From: Torulaspora globosa
Taxonomy: Eukaryota; Ascomycota; Saccharomycetes; Saccharomycetales; Saccharomycetaceae
Direction of reading: 5' to 3'
Assembly: GCF_014133895.1 (NCBI RefSeq)
Contig: NC_050728.1
Location: forward strand, 744,001 to 808,000
Length of the DNA: 64,000 nt
Below, piece by piece: positions 38,919-48,835 of the stretch. The notes beneath the pieces were generated by a model that ran no database searches, had not been told where the DNA came from, and saw nothing but the letters and a program-made list of their open reading frames with translations. The position numbers and the translations under genes were made by a program. Position 1 is the first letter of the stretch, and the number at the start of each line of letters is the position of its first letter.

Positions 38919-39563
38919 ATGTCTGATACTGCAAATGGCCAGGTGAATTCACTGCGAGAGTCGCTGAATAGGTGGAATCAATCACGCTCGCAAAATTCTC
39001 AAGGGTTCAATGAGTCCGCTAAGACGTTGTTCTCATCTTGGGCTGATTCTCTGAATACAAGAGCTCAGGATGTGTACCAGAGGTTGCCAATATCCAGACA
39101 GGACTTAGTACAGAACCAAGAACCGTCGTGGTTCAATATCTCGCGGACTGAGAGGTTGCTTTTGTTCGTCTGCTTTATACTGGGGTCCGTAGCGTGCTTT
39201 ACCACCTGCATATTCCTGTTCCCGGTACTGGCCGTGAAACCCAGGAAATTTGGGCTCTTATGGACTATGGGATCATTGTTGTTTGTCCTGGCGTTTGGCA
39301 TTTTTATGGGTCCGATGGCCTATGTTAAGCATTTAACCTCCAGAGAAAGACTGCCATTTAGCGTATTCTTCTTTGCAACATGCATTTCGACGATTTATTT
39401 TGCAGCTATTCGGAAAAGCGCGCTTTTAACCATTCCCTGTGCTATACTGGAGTTGATCGCGTTGGTGTATTACGCAATCTCTTACTTCCCCTTTGGAAGT
39501 ACTGGAATCAAGGTAATAAGTTCCGTGGGAGTGAACTCGGCAAGAGGAGCGCTTCACATTTGA
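38919..39563 (+). CDS. SFT2: SFT2, Golgi membrane protein of endosome-to-Golgi transport
   Basis: The protein has 214 residues, as S. cerevisiae Sft2 (215). After a hydrophilic N-terminus of about 75 residues with QNQEPSWFNISRTERLLLFV come four membrane helices: LLFVCFILGSVACFTTCIFL, LLWTMGSLLFVLAFGIFMG, VFFFATCISTIYFAAI and ALLTIPCAILELIALVYYAI, the Got1/Sft2 fold. Sft2 acts with Got1 and syntaxin Sed5 in vesicle fusion at the Golgi. It is convergent with ECM21/CSR2; the stop codons are about 70 bp apart. Confidence 0.96.
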   Translation: MSDTANGQVNSLRESLNRWNQSRSQNSQGFNESAKTLFSSWADSLNTRAQDVYQRLPISRQDLVQNQEPSWFNISRTERLLLFVCFILGSVACFTTCIFLFPVLAVKPRKFGLLWTMGSLLFVLAFGIFMGPMAYVKHLTSRERLPFSVFFFATCISTIYFAAIRKSALLTIPCAILELIALVYYAISYFPFGSTGIKVISSVGVNSARGALHI

Positions 39564-39632
39564 GCTTTTCGTACACCGATTTGTACCTAGTTTTCAAGTA
39601 TATATAACGGATCGCATATTTCTTACTGCCGG

Positions 39633-42600
39633 TTATTCTTCATCGCTCATCAGCGGAATCACTTCATCATAGCCTGGAGGCGGCGAAGCTGTCGGCCCGC
39701 TGTCTGGTATTTCTTCTTCTGAAGTTCCTCCATGGTCCTCGTCGTCTTTTGGTGGACCGCTATTTTGCGTCAGAGAATATCTGCTCTTGAAAATGCCCGA
39801 TCCATGTGTGGGTTCTTGGGATGTCACGAAGCTAGCTGGTTCGTTTGCGCCGGATGAAGCTCCGCTGTCCGTATTGTTGGCTGCATTGGTACTTAGTATG
39901 CCATCGAGATTGTTGAATCGCGTGTTGGCTTCCATTGGGTGAGATAGCGACATCTGGTGAGACGATGAAGGTATTGTTTCAGAGGGTCCCGCTATTGAAT
40001 TGCTGCGGGACAAGCTTAACTGCTGGATTGACAGGTCGTCAGCGTCATAGCGGGATCTTACGTTGGGAGATCCAAACGGAGACACGATGGGCGATTGTAT
40101 TGGAGAGCCTGGTACAGAGATAGCCTCTTCAAAAGTTGGCGGTAGTGCAGCATCCGCGTCGGCTTCCAAAGGCGGCTGCTTTTTTATCGCCATATCGTAA
40201 GTCGGAAGTTCCATGTTACCATTGTTGCATAATTCAGAAACTAAGAAAACCGGCGTGTCGATCAAAACTTCGTAATGTCTCAATCTCTTTGGATTCGTAT
40301 CGTCTATTTTGCTGATACGTAGCATAAACTCCAGTTTGTGCTTACTGTAAATATTGCTGAAATTTAAGCTGTCCAGGTAGAGACCACGTTTAGTCTTGTT
40401 CAAATTGGTGTGGAATTGGACGGGAATTCCCGAGTTGCTTCTTAAAGTAGTTTCGTGGAAATTTTCGTCAGACTGAGGACGGCCTAACTGGCCGGAATCG
40501 CTACTTCCTTTGCTCTGATGGGTAAGTGAAGGCCTACGATTAACCAAGAATCCCATTACACCGCTACGATGAGTAGGGACATGTGACGCAGCCTCGGGAT
40601 TTGGGACGCTAGTGTAGACATCGATGCCATAAGGCGGCACAGTCCTGGCTGTCTTCTTGTTCAGATCTTCATATCTTGGAAACTCAAGGACAGTCTCGAC
40701 CATTAATGGTTCTGCTATTCCTATGATTGGTTGCCCATCATCACTGTCGGCCGCGGCATAGGCTAGCAGATTGTCGTTAATGCAATTTTCAACGATTTCT
40801 TCCCTAATGGCACGAGAACCCTTTTCACTGGTTCTGACTTCCAAAAGAGAAATGTTCCGTTCTTTCTTCCTCCTTGAGGCAAAATCACTGAAGTAGGGAT
40901 TGTAAGGGTCTTTGGCGACGGGATCAATCTGATCATACTCATATTCGTAATTCTTGCTCACAAACGTGATCTTCTCGATCACGCTAACCCTCAACCTCTT
41001 TAGATAAATGCCCTTGCACATAGGAGCCAACTTTATCTTAACTGGCACTTTGCTACCGAGAGGAACGTACTTTTGACCAAAAGAAATCTCGTATGATAAT
41101 GAGTTTGCCCACACACGATTGATATAAACCGGCTTATTTGCCGTTGAGATAGAAATCAAAGGCGGCGTTCGTACCACGTCGATTGGATACTCAGAATATA
41201 TTTCATTCAATTCATCACTTTTGGTTTGCGCCTGGTTCATTACGTGCAGATTATTTTTAAACTTTTTAATTGCATTACTGAATCTCCTTCCGCTAGGCTG
41301 ATCAGTCTCTGTCTGCCTGCCACGATCCATATCAGTACCTGGGACAGCCGTCTGATCGTCCGAAGAAATTTTAGTCGCAATACGAAATCGGTAGTCGACG
41401 CGGGCCGATGGCATATAGAGCGTCTCAGGAATGTGATTTGAAAACACAACAGGTATTATAAAGACATAATCCCCGGGCTGGAAAACTTGAGATTTACGAA
41501 GTTTCACTTTCTTCAGTAAATTTGTCCTTGTCTGATTCTTATCGAGGTATGGTCTCATTTCGGTGGAATTATTCTTGAATAACTTCATCGGTCGGAGGTT
41601 TCTATTGTTCTCTATAATCTTCTCATCGGATGAAACGTTAAGTGGAACATAGAGATTTGCATTGTTAGTGTTCAATTCCCATTCCAGGGACCCTGCGCAA
41701 TAAAACTCCTCGTAGAACGACTTTGTTGGGGGGACACCATTGTGCCAATACACCCTCACCCGGGAGCACAATTCCCCTCTAATATTTCCCAACGTAGTTA
41801 CCTTAGGAAACGACAAAATTACAGCCATCGTGCATGTGGCCATTGAATTGTCAATCTCGAAAGCAGGTGTTGCCACAGAAGTAGAAGTAAGAGAACTCAT
41901 GCGTTGACACGTTCTGGTATCAGAACCGCCGGTTTCGAGTCCTCCCGGAAGCTCATCGCTTGCATCATCTGTGTCATCTTCGATAGCTCTCTCGTCATTT
42001 AAGGAAGTTGAATCAGAGAAACCTGGCAATGAATGGCTCGGAACATCGGGAGTATTGCCGAGTGGCCTGTCCTGCAAAGCATCGGGCTCCACTTCCACGG
42101 CTTCCTCCTCGTCACTTCGTAGGCCGTTCAGTCTGGCTAGATACTCGTCGTCGCTCGAGGACATTGTCGGCAGGAAGACGTGATCACCACTAGTGGCTAT
42201 TGAGATTCGGATGTCAGGAGTTTCTGATATAATTTTTGGCGCCAATAATCCCCGCTCAGTAAGATACTCGCACAAGAACTCCCTTCCAAATGACTTCAGC
42301 GAGCCCCTCGAGGGATTCGACGTCGAAGAACAGGTAGTCGAGTTACCTCCAACGGTGGTACCGTCAACGACACCATCCCTTTGACACGATGAAGTTGAAG
42401 CAGTACCTTCTTCTGCCTCATTCGCAGAACTCTGCTCTGGCGACGAAGGAGCCGATATAGCACCATTAAAGCTGCCCCGTGAGTGTCTTAAACAGCCCAA
42501 TTCGCCCCCTGCAGCACTTTTTCTTCTGCTTTTTTCATCTTCTTCCACCGCAGTCTCACCACAGCCGACGCTCAAAGTCGAACTGCTTCTCGGCAGACTG

Positions 42601-42833
42601 GAACCCCTCTGATGTGAGCCGGAACCGCCAGCGGCGCCGAAAATTGAGAATAAAGTGCTCTTAATAGTAGAAGACCGTCTCCGGTTCCCTACATTTTTCG
42701 TTGGAGACACCGATCTAGGTCGCAAGCCACCCAACGTACTGAAAACATGGTCTTCCCCATCACGGTCCGCTAGAGATGGAATCGGTCTTGGTAGTGGATA
42801 AGGCATGGCAAACTGACGAGAGGCCTCAATCAT
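39633..42833 (-). CDS. ECM21: ECM21/CSR2, arrestin-related Rsp5 adaptor (ART family)
   Basis: From the ATG at 42833 the protein has 1066 residues; an alternative ATG lies nine codons in. It is single where S. cerevisiae has ECM21 (YBL101C) and CSR2 (YPR030W), both about 1120 residues. The disordered N-terminus begins with SPTKNVGNRRRSST and serine-rich stretches. The arrestin-N and arrestin-C folds occupy the middle (FPKVTTLGNIRGELCSRVRV; GDYVFIIPVVFSNHIPETLY; LGSKVPVKIKLAPMCKGIYL). The C-terminus has Rsp5-binding PY-type motifs, clearest in SPPPGYDEVIPL and PPTFEEAI. These proteins recruit the ubiquitin ligase Rsp5 to plasma-membrane transporters for endocytosis. Confidence 0.93.
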   Translation of the reverse strand: MIEASRQFAMPYPLPRPIPSLADRDGEDHVFSTLGGLRPRSVSPTKNVGNRRRSSTIKSTLFSIFGAAGGSGSHQRGSSLPRSSSTLSVGCGETAVEEDEKSRRKSAAGGELGCLRHSRGSFNGAISAPSSPEQSSANEAEEGTASTSSCQRDGVVDGTTVGGNSTTCSSTSNPSRGSLKSFGREFLCEYLTERGLLAPKIISETPDIRISIATSGDHVFLPTMSSSDDEYLARLNGLRSDEEEAVEVEPDALQDRPLGNTPDVPSHSLPGFSDSTSLNDERAIEDDTDDASDELPGGLETGGSDTRTCQRMSSLTSTSVATPAFEIDNSMATCTMAVILSFPKVTTLGNIRGELCSRVRVYWHNGVPPTKSFYEEFYCAGSLEWELNTNNANLYVPLNVSSDEKIIENNRNLRPMKLFKNNSTEMRPYLDKNQTRTNLLKKVKLRKSQVFQPGDYVFIIPVVFSNHIPETLYMPSARVDYRFRIATKISSDDQTAVPGTDMDRGRQTETDQPSGRRFSNAIKKFKNNLHVMNQAQTKSDELNEIYSEYPIDVVRTPPLISISTANKPVYINRVWANSLSYEISFGQKYVPLGSKVPVKIKLAPMCKGIYLKRLRVSVIEKITFVSKNYEYEYDQIDPVAKDPYNPYFSDFASRRKKERNISLLEVRTSEKGSRAIREEIVENCINDNLLAYAAADSDDGQPIIGIAEPLMVETVLEFPRYEDLNKKTARTVPPYGIDVYTSVPNPEAASHVPTHRSGVMGFLVNRRPSLTHQSKGSSDSGQLGRPQSDENFHETTLRSNSGIPVQFHTNLNKTKRGLYLDSLNFSNIYSKHKLEFMLRISKIDDTNPKRLRHYEVLIDTPVFLVSELCNNGNMELPTYDMAIKKQPPLEADADAALPPTFEEAISVPGSPIQSPIVSPFGSPNVRSRYDADDLSIQQLSLSRSNSIAGPSETIPSSSHQMSLSHPMEANTRFNNLDGILSTNAANNTDSGASSGANEPASFVTSQEPTHGSGIFKSRYSLTQNSGPPKDDEDHGGTSEEEIPDSGPTASPPPGYDEVIPLMSDEE

Positions 42834-43324
42834 ACAATTATTGCAAGACCCGGATCCTCTCTTCTCAACAAAAGACAATTCAGAACGAATTATGCGGCCA
42901 AATAGCAACGCTTGGACCAGCCAATATGCAGAACAACGGAACCTAATAGAGGATTATTGTTATTCGTGGATCAGATCCCTACTTGCAACTCCAACTAGGG
43001 TCGTGTGGGTCTCTTTTCTGCTATCAACTTCCGGGTAACGCTTCAACCGTTAAACTGCAATTAAGAGCTTGATGGTGGGAGTCACTAAAGAGAGCTCTGA
43101 TTCTGGCGACAGGTCGGTACCATTGCAGACGATGGACGCCATGGGCGGATCGGTTTCGCAGAGTGACTTGGCGAGCTTTGTTCTATCCGAGCTTCAATGA
43201 TAAGTTGTTTAGATGGTTACCCGACCCACTGGAACAATACTGTTGCAGACTGAGGTAAGTACTTAAGAGAGCTGATCTGATGGCGAATGAGAGCCATTGA
43301 AGGGCATCGAGGAGGTTCTGAGGT
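42834..43324. promoter_or_regulatory. Divergent promoter between ECM21/CSR2 and APL4
   Basis: This 490-bp region has two Reb1-type sites, CCGGGTAA at 43031-43038 and TTACCCG at 43217-43223, roughly 200 bp upstream of ECM21 and 100 bp upstream of APL4. I see no gene in it. Confidence 0.5.
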
Positions 43325-45814
43325 ATGGCTGGCTCTTCGCTGAGAAGTTTCATTAAGGATGTCCGTGGGGCCAAGACTGTGGCCGAAGAAAGAGCGATTG
43401 TGACCAAGGCATCAGCTAAGATAAGAACTAAATTGCGAGATGATCATTTACCGTTGGAGAAAAGGCGAAATAATATACAAAAATTGCTTTATCTTTATAT
43501 ACTGGGCGAGAAGACCCATTTTGGGCAAGTGGAGTGTATCAATTTGATCGCTTCGGATGATTTCGCAGACAAAAGGCTGGGCTATTTAGCAGCGATGCTG
43601 CTGCTTGATGAGTCGCAGGATCTATTGACGCTGTTGACTAATCTGTTGAATAACGATCTGAATCATCCCAACCGGTTTGTGGTTTCATTGGCTTTGACGA
43701 CTCTCGGGTTTCTAAGTTCTTCAGAGCTAGCGCGGGACCTGTATCCCGACGTGGAGAGTATATTGAATACGTCTAAGGATCCCTTCCTGGTTAAAAAGGC
43801 TTTGCAGTGTGTGGCCAAGCTTGTGATGACGGATTCTTCACTGTTGGAGATCTTCCAGCCGCAGCTGCTGCTCTCTCTGCTGAACAATCAGTCGATCTGC
43901 ACGCACGGCGTCCTATTGAGCATTGCAAAAGTTCTGCAGGCTGCGCTTTCAGGCTTCTCTATGCACCACAAAAGGGTTAAAGAAAATGAGCCTACAGCGG
44001 ATACTACTGGCATTTTGAGGCAGTTGTTAGGCGCAGTACCAGAACTACTTGATTTGCTGCAGAACTTGAACGTTAAGAACTTTGAGCCGGAGTACGACAT
44101 ACAAGGCACATGTGATCCATTTTTGCAATGCGAATTATTGTACACATTGAGACTTTTCTTTCAAGTGTGCTTCGAGTTCAAGATAACAGAGATTGACCAG
44201 TATTCGAACAAATTTAATGACTTATTGACACAGATCGCCACCAACACGGATAGCGGCAAGAACTGTGGACAGGCTATCCTTTACGAAGCTACAAGAACTA
44301 TTTTCTCATTGAATTTGAACCAGCCGTCGCGCGTCTTGGGTATCAATATTTTGGCTCAGTTTCTGTCTGGAAAAGATAACAATACAAAATACGTGGCATT
44401 GAGTACTTTATTGAAAGTTGTCCCTCAAGAGCCTGTGGCAGTTCAAAGACATAGGAAGTTCATCTCTCGCTGTCTGCGTGACCCAGATGTCTCGATAAGA
44501 AGTCGAGCGTTGGAGTTGGCGTTTGCTATTTTGAATGACGTTACCATGGTTGAACTCACCGAACAGCTGGTAGAATTCTTGAAGAATGCCTCTGACGATG
44601 ACAAAAATCTAATTGTATACACTGTCGAATATCTTGTCAGGGCGTTTGAGATACACACATCAGTCGATGAAAAATGGAAGTTAGAGACTCTCATCACGGT
44701 ACTTAAATTAGTGGGTAACGTCATAAGTGCTGAGACGGTAAGCAATTTACTTGTCTTCATCAACAACGCCAGCTGCCCGCAGGAGAGATGCGAACTCGTC
44801 GCTGAAATGTTAAAACTAACATTGGATGATTCGAAAAGATCTGAAATATCCGAACACAATGTTGGCTGGAATCTGGTAACCATTTGGTGTGTCGGCGAGT
44901 ATGGTGGCGAGATATTGGGGAACAAGGCGGATGCAAAAATTTCTGAACGTTCGCTTACGAAATATCTGGTTGATCAACATGCAGCTAGCGACAGAAATGA
45001 CAATAAGATCGTCCATTATCTCTTGACTGCTGCCCTAAAGTTGTCGGCACACGTAAATGATCCAGGCTGTAACGAATCCTTGAGACAAATATTAGTCTCG
45101 CGTTCGAGGGACGCCGATCTGATGCTTCAGTCAAAGAGCGTTCAATATGAAATTATTTTTAGGCAACCGTTGAAGGTTAAAAAACCCATTCTTGACTCGA
45201 TGCCTAAGTTCGAGAAAAAGATAGATGCTGCAACGCAGAAGCCCTCTAAGATTGCCAGTCAGTCGAGTGCTTCGCAGCCGGAGTCGTCTGACTTGCTAGA
45301 TCTGCTGGGCGAAAAGCAGCCATCCCATTCGCCGCAGCCACAACCCTCGGTGGCTCAGTCTTCAACTTCTGTTTTGTCCCCGACGGACTTGCTTGCCGAC
45401 ATATTCGGTAGCAACGGCACCAACGGTAAACCAAGTAGCGACAAGGACTTGTCAGAACGCAACAGTTCCACATTAGAAGTGCCCGCGGGAAGTACAAAGA
45501 TACATGAAAGCGCGGCTGCCGAATGCTACATAACTCTAAAGTCATGCGGCGATGGCGCAGCCCAAATGGAGCTCTATTTGAAAGCCAAGACAAACCTGCA
45601 AAATGTGCAAACCTTTTGTGCCGTTCCCAAGACTCAAAAATTAACATTGGGTCAAATTCAACCCGGCAACACCCTGGTTTCGCACCAAGTAGCAAGGCAA
45701 AATTTGAAGGTTGTCGGCTCAGGTAGGTTAAAACTGAGAGTCAAGCTGAATTTCGCGGCAGACGGAAACGACAGCAGTGAGCAATTTGACCACAAGTTTG
45801 ATCAAGCTCTGTGA
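43325..45814 (+). CDS. APL4: APL4, gamma-adaptin of the AP-1 clathrin adaptor
   Basis: The 829-residue protein (832 in S. cerevisiae YPR029C) has the adaptin alpha-solenoid trunk in its first 600 residues. It starts SLRSFIKDVRGAKTVAEERA and includes LLYLYILGEKTHFGQVECIN and the CDPFLQCELLYTLRLFF block. A proline/serine-rich hinge follows with the clathrin-box-like DLLDLLGE and DLLADIFGS. The C-terminal gamma-ear domain begins near residue 715 and holds LILKSCGD-like ITLKSCGDGAAQMELYLKA. AP-1 sorts cargo between the trans-Golgi and endosomes. The order ECM21/CSR2-APL4-YOP1 equals YPR030W-YPR029C-YPR028W. Confidence 0.96.
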   Translation: MAGSSLRSFIKDVRGAKTVAEERAIVTKASAKIRTKLRDDHLPLEKRRNNIQKLLYLYILGEKTHFGQVECINLIASDDFADKRLGYLAAMLLLDESQDLLTLLTNLLNNDLNHPNRFVVSLALTTLGFLSSSELARDLYPDVESILNTSKDPFLVKKALQCVAKLVMTDSSLLEIFQPQLLLSLLNNQSICTHGVLLSIAKVLQAALSGFSMHHKRVKENEPTADTTGILRQLLGAVPELLDLLQNLNVKNFEPEYDIQGTCDPFLQCELLYTLRLFFQVCFEFKITEIDQYSNKFNDLLTQIATNTDSGKNCGQAILYEATRTIFSLNLNQPSRVLGINILAQFLSGKDNNTKYVALSTLLKVVPQEPVAVQRHRKFISRCLRDPDVSIRSRALELAFAILNDVTMVELTEQLVEFLKNASDDDKNLIVYTVEYLVRAFEIHTSVDEKWKLETLITVLKLVGNVISAETVSNLLVFINNASCPQERCELVAEMLKLTLDDSKRSEISEHNVGWNLVTIWCVGEYGGEILGNKADAKISERSLTKYLVDQHAASDRNDNKIVHYLLTAALKLSAHVNDPGCNESLRQILVSRSRDADLMLQSKSVQYEIIFRQPLKVKKPILDSMPKFEKKIDAATQKPSKIASQSSASQPESSDLLDLLGEKQPSHSPQPQPSVAQSSTSVLSPTDLLADIFGSNGTNGKPSSDKDLSERNSSTLEVPAGSTKIHESAAAECYITLKSCGDGAAQMELYLKAKTNLQNVQTFCAVPKTQKLTLGQIQPGNTLVSHQVARQNLKVVGSGRLKLRVKLNFAADGNDSSEQFDHKFDQAL

Positions 45815-45903
45815 TGAAAAAAAGAAGTATGCACTCGAGTTACATTTGTAAATAAAAGTACCTACTCAGAACTGTCATGTCGCGCCGCAAACTGCGAGCG
45901 CGC

Positions 45904-46509
45904 TTAATGAACGGATGCACCGGTGGTTCTTCCGGCAGCTTCGCTGACAGCAGCCCTAATATCATCCGTTTTCTTGTTACGTGGTAGGATGTATTTGTCT
46001 GCAATTGGTGAAATAGCAACGTTGTAAACCATGTTGGCACCGCCAGTTTGTGGCAAAGCCAAGTACAGCAAGAAAACAGTCTTGATGAACCAGTAGAATG
46101 GCACTAAGTACAAAATAGCCTTTGACCAGAACTCAATCACATTCAAAAACGCGAAAACTATCCAGTAGGTCAGCAGTTGAGTGTCGTCCTCTTTGCCAGC
46201 GCTCTTGACCGCAATTAGAGACAAGTAAGCTGGCACAACAAACCCAGCAATATTGGCCAAGATTTCGCCAATACCACCAACATTGATGAAAATCAAAAGC
46301 AGGTAGACGAAAGCTGCCCCAATAGCCAAATACGACTTTGGGAGCTTGGTTCTATTTTCCAATTCTTGCAAAATATGGTTGCTAGAGAATCTCTAAAGTA
46401 GAAGTTAGTAAATCATGTTACGGCTTTGGTGAAGTAGCTATTTCTAACGAGCACATACAGTGTCGAAACTTTTCAATTGAGATTGAATACTGGAGCCAAG
46501 GTCAGACAT
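45904..46509 (-). CDS. YOP1: YOP1, membrane-shaping DP1/REEP protein, spliced
   Basis: The gene is in two exons: 46509-46459 (17 codons, MSDLGSSIQSQLKSFDT) and 46392-45904, separated by a 66-bp intron. The joined protein has 179 residues (180 in S. cerevisiae YPR028W, which is also spliced). Exon 2 starts RFSSNHILQELENRTKLP, and the reticulon/DP1 hairpins follow: YLAIGAAFVYLLLIFINVGG with IAGFVVPAYLSLIAV, then LLTYWIVFAFLNVIEFWSK and ILYLVPFYWFIKTVFLLYL. It ends TGASVH. Yop1 inserts wedge-like into ER membranes and stabilises tubules together with Rtn1. The codons before exon 2 have no in-frame ATG, which supports the splice. Confidence 0.95.
46393..46458 (-). other. Spliceosomal intron of YOP1 (66 bp)
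   Basis: On the minus strand the intron starts GTATGT (46458), has the branch site TACTAAC about 17 bases before its end, and closes with TTTAG (46393). All three are the yeast consensus, and the frame joins exactly. Confidence 0.95.
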
Positions 46510-46862
46510 ATTGTGGTATCTTTAATTCTGTACAATTTGCTACTGAAAACTTTGTTACAATCAGATCGTTGCTAGTAGTGAACTGAGCTTTAAGATGTCT
46601 GCTTTTAAGCCCTTTTTCACTTTCCGTTGCCATGAAGAAATTTCACTGCCAAGCAGAGGGAACAAGAACAGAATCTGATTAGGAAACTACACTTTGAAAG
46701 AAACATATAAAGTTTAAATAGGCTGTTGTAATGCGACAGATGTTACCAGGACGGTTCAATAGTGAAGGAACTACAATTCTTGAACTGTTAAAGTGTTCAA
46801 TTGCTAATACAGAATCTAACGCTTCCATACCCTCTCACTGCTCAACCGTCCTGGTGATGCCT
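46510..46862. other. Spacer upstream of YOP1 with a 12-bp inverted repeat
   Basis: This is the YOP1 promoter and the left edge of the retrotransposon relic zone. A perfect 12-bp inverted repeat, ACCAGGACGGTT at 46745-46756 and AACCGTCCTGGT at 46844-46855, brackets 87 bp. I see no gene. Confidence 0.4.
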
Positions 46863-48000
46863 GTCCGTTACGACGCCTGGTAATGTTTTCTCGCATTTCG
46901 GTGAGGATCGATTTCCTGGAGAAGAAAGCCCAGCAATTGGATCGCTGTCCATCGGGATCTTCAGAGAGCCTGATGTTCCCAAAATATGGGATGCCGTCTC
47001 ATGATTATCCGAAGCGGGACTTGGCATTGAACGGCTGAACCAGCAGTTCAGCAACGTCTGGCAGCTCTGGCAGCGTTTACGGTTACTAGCTACCTCTGTC
47101 TGAAAATTGCACCCGTCAGCATGGGTTCTAACGCCGAAGGAGGGAAGAAATCAATCAGCAACACCCATCGTTATCCTTCCGAGGTACGGAAAAGGACGTC
47201 GATAAATTGAAAGGGTTTATATCCAACATGAAATTTTCCATGGGAACGGTTGATCGGAATAACGAAGCCATCCGTGTTGTTTATTTCGTAAGGCACCTTA
47301 GCGGTCCGCCGCAGAATGGGCTCAGCACTACATAAGCGAGCAGAACTACCTGGATGTGTCATTCGACGGCTTCACGGAGGCCTATACAAGAGGCGGAAAC
47401 CAGATCCGTCTGACAACCCCAAAGGCAAGCTCACTGAAGAGGAGCGCAAGTTGCTACAGAAGTTAGGTACCTGCTTTAAATGCCGGGCAAACATGGGGCG
47501 AAGAACAGCCCTGAAGCGAGGCCTAGCTGACTATCGCCAAAGTGACTGTTCAATAGTATTAACAGCCACTGAAAAAACAGCCAAATACAGTAGAAAACCT
47601 CAAAGTCAAAAACCACCTCTGGTTGGGCATCGGAGAGAGATCACTGTGTTGGTGGGCAACAAACGAACCACCATTCTGTTAGATATGGGAGCAGGAACGT
47701 CATTGATAGCCGCACATCGTGCACAAGCGCTTAACCTGAAGACATACAAGACAAGATCCATAGCAATCAAAGGAGCCACCTCAGACAATAGCGTGCAATC
47801 TACGGAAGCCACTATCCTCGAACCTAAATACCAGAACCAGCAGTTTGAAATACCAGTCTACGTCGCGACTGCCATAAATCCCGATATTATCATCGGAAAC
47901 CCGGTAGTAGAAACGAACCCCCGCCTAGAGCAGACCCTAGATAGGAGCTCGATTAACCTAACCACACCAGAAACAGAGCCAGACTGGCCCATCGGCCTCA
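46863..48000 (+). mobile_element. Degenerate Ty3/gypsy-type gag-protease fragment, plus strand
   Basis: Plus-strand frames read as a decayed retrotransposon. At about 47165-47380 a Gag-like segment (KDVDKLKGFISNMKF, YISEQNYLDVSFDGFTEAYT) runs across several frames. From 47316 one frame is open, with the Gag tail KLTEEERKLLQKLGTCFKC, where a zinc knuckle begins CFKCRANMG but the rest of the C-C-H-C pattern is missing. The retroviral-type aspartic protease region follows: TTILLDMGAGTSLIAAH at about 47670-47715. Its active site reads DMGA in place of the usual D-T/S-G-A, so it is probably inactive. No reverse transcriptase or integrase follows; at 47999 the sequence passes into the fold-back repeat. 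Frameshifts and missing domains mark it as a relic. Confidence 0.75.
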
Positions 48001-48268
48001 TCCTCACCAATGAGGACCGCCAAGTCCGGCGACTCCGCCAAGAAACAAAATCGCACTTTAAGTGGATACATTGTACACGTTCAGACAGTAATGTGCTACG
48101 ATACCACCAATGGTACCACCAGTGGTATCGCAGCACATTACTGTCTGAACTGGGGCGTCAATGGTATCGCAGCACATTACTGTCTGAACGTGTACAATGT
48201 ATTCACTTAAAGTGCCATTTTGTTTCTTGTGGAATCGTCGGACCTGGCGGTCCTCATTGGTGAGGATG
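47999..48268. repeat. Large imperfect inverted (fold-back) repeat
   Basis: The left arm (47999-48106) and right arm (48162-48268) are reverse complements over about 107 bases with some ten mismatches and one single-base indel. The 55-base spacer contains another copy of the inner 28 bases at 48123-48150, identical to 48162-48189 and itself able to pair with 48079-48106. The right arm carries the 3' end of the minus-strand gag fragment, and the left arm carries a diverged plus-strand copy of the same codons. Confidence 0.9.
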
Positions 48269-48773
48269 CTAAAATCATGGCGGTCTCCAGTAAATCCGGT
48301 CTCAGATTTCTGACCGTTATTTGCAACGATTTTTCTAGTCCGCTCAAGTAGAATGACTGCTTGCACTTGGGTGATAGTAGTTCGTCTGGTATTGCAGCTG
48401 ATAGAGCATTGTACTCTTTATTGTACGATTCCAATGATCCCTGTTGTTTGCAGTAGCGTAAGTGGGTTAGGATGGAATCTACCTGGTGTTCACTGTAATA
48501 TTTGCGTTTAAATCGTCCGATAAAATCATTGAACGTGCCCTGACGTAGTGATTCTCCGGTAAGACCCTCGAACCAGAGGGCTGCTCCCTCGGTTAAGCAG
48601 TCAGCAAAGTATAAGATCTTCTCATAATCATCTGTGAACTCGAACCGGCGTAGGTGTATGCTTATACGGGTCATAAAGGCCGCTACTGCGAGGGGCTCTC
48701 CCTGACCACTAAATTTAGGAGGTTTGCTTGCGTTTGGAATATTCTGGTTGCTCATAATGACAGGTTCAACCAT
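48207..48773 (-). mobile_element. Ty3-like gag fragment, minus strand
   Basis: The 188-codon frame begins with ATG at 48773, 53 bases after a tRNA-iMet-type primer binding site. It has the Gag capsid pattern of Ty3/gypsy elements: FSGQGEPLAVAAFMTRISIH, CLTEGAALWFEGLTGESLRQ, FNDFIGRFKRKYYSEHQVDS, SILTHLRYCKQQGSLESYNK and LYLSGLE-like SFYLSGLEKSLQ. The frame ends inside the right arm of the fold-back repeat, before any zinc knuckle or pol region. The element is therefore truncated and cannot move by itself. Confidence 0.8.
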
Positions 48774-48825
48774 GGTGGATGCTTAGTATTGAGGTTGGGT
48801 CGGAATGTGTGTGGATCGAATCAAT

Positions 48826-48834
48826 GCGCTACCA
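48826..48834 (-). other. Primer binding site of the Ty3-like element (tRNA-iMet type)
   Basis: On the minus strand TGGTAGCGC is complementary to the 3' end of yeast initiator tRNA-Met, the primer used by Ty1 and Ty3. It sits between the LTR-like segment and the gag ATG, where a PBS belongs. Confidence 0.75.
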
Positions 48835-48835
48835 A

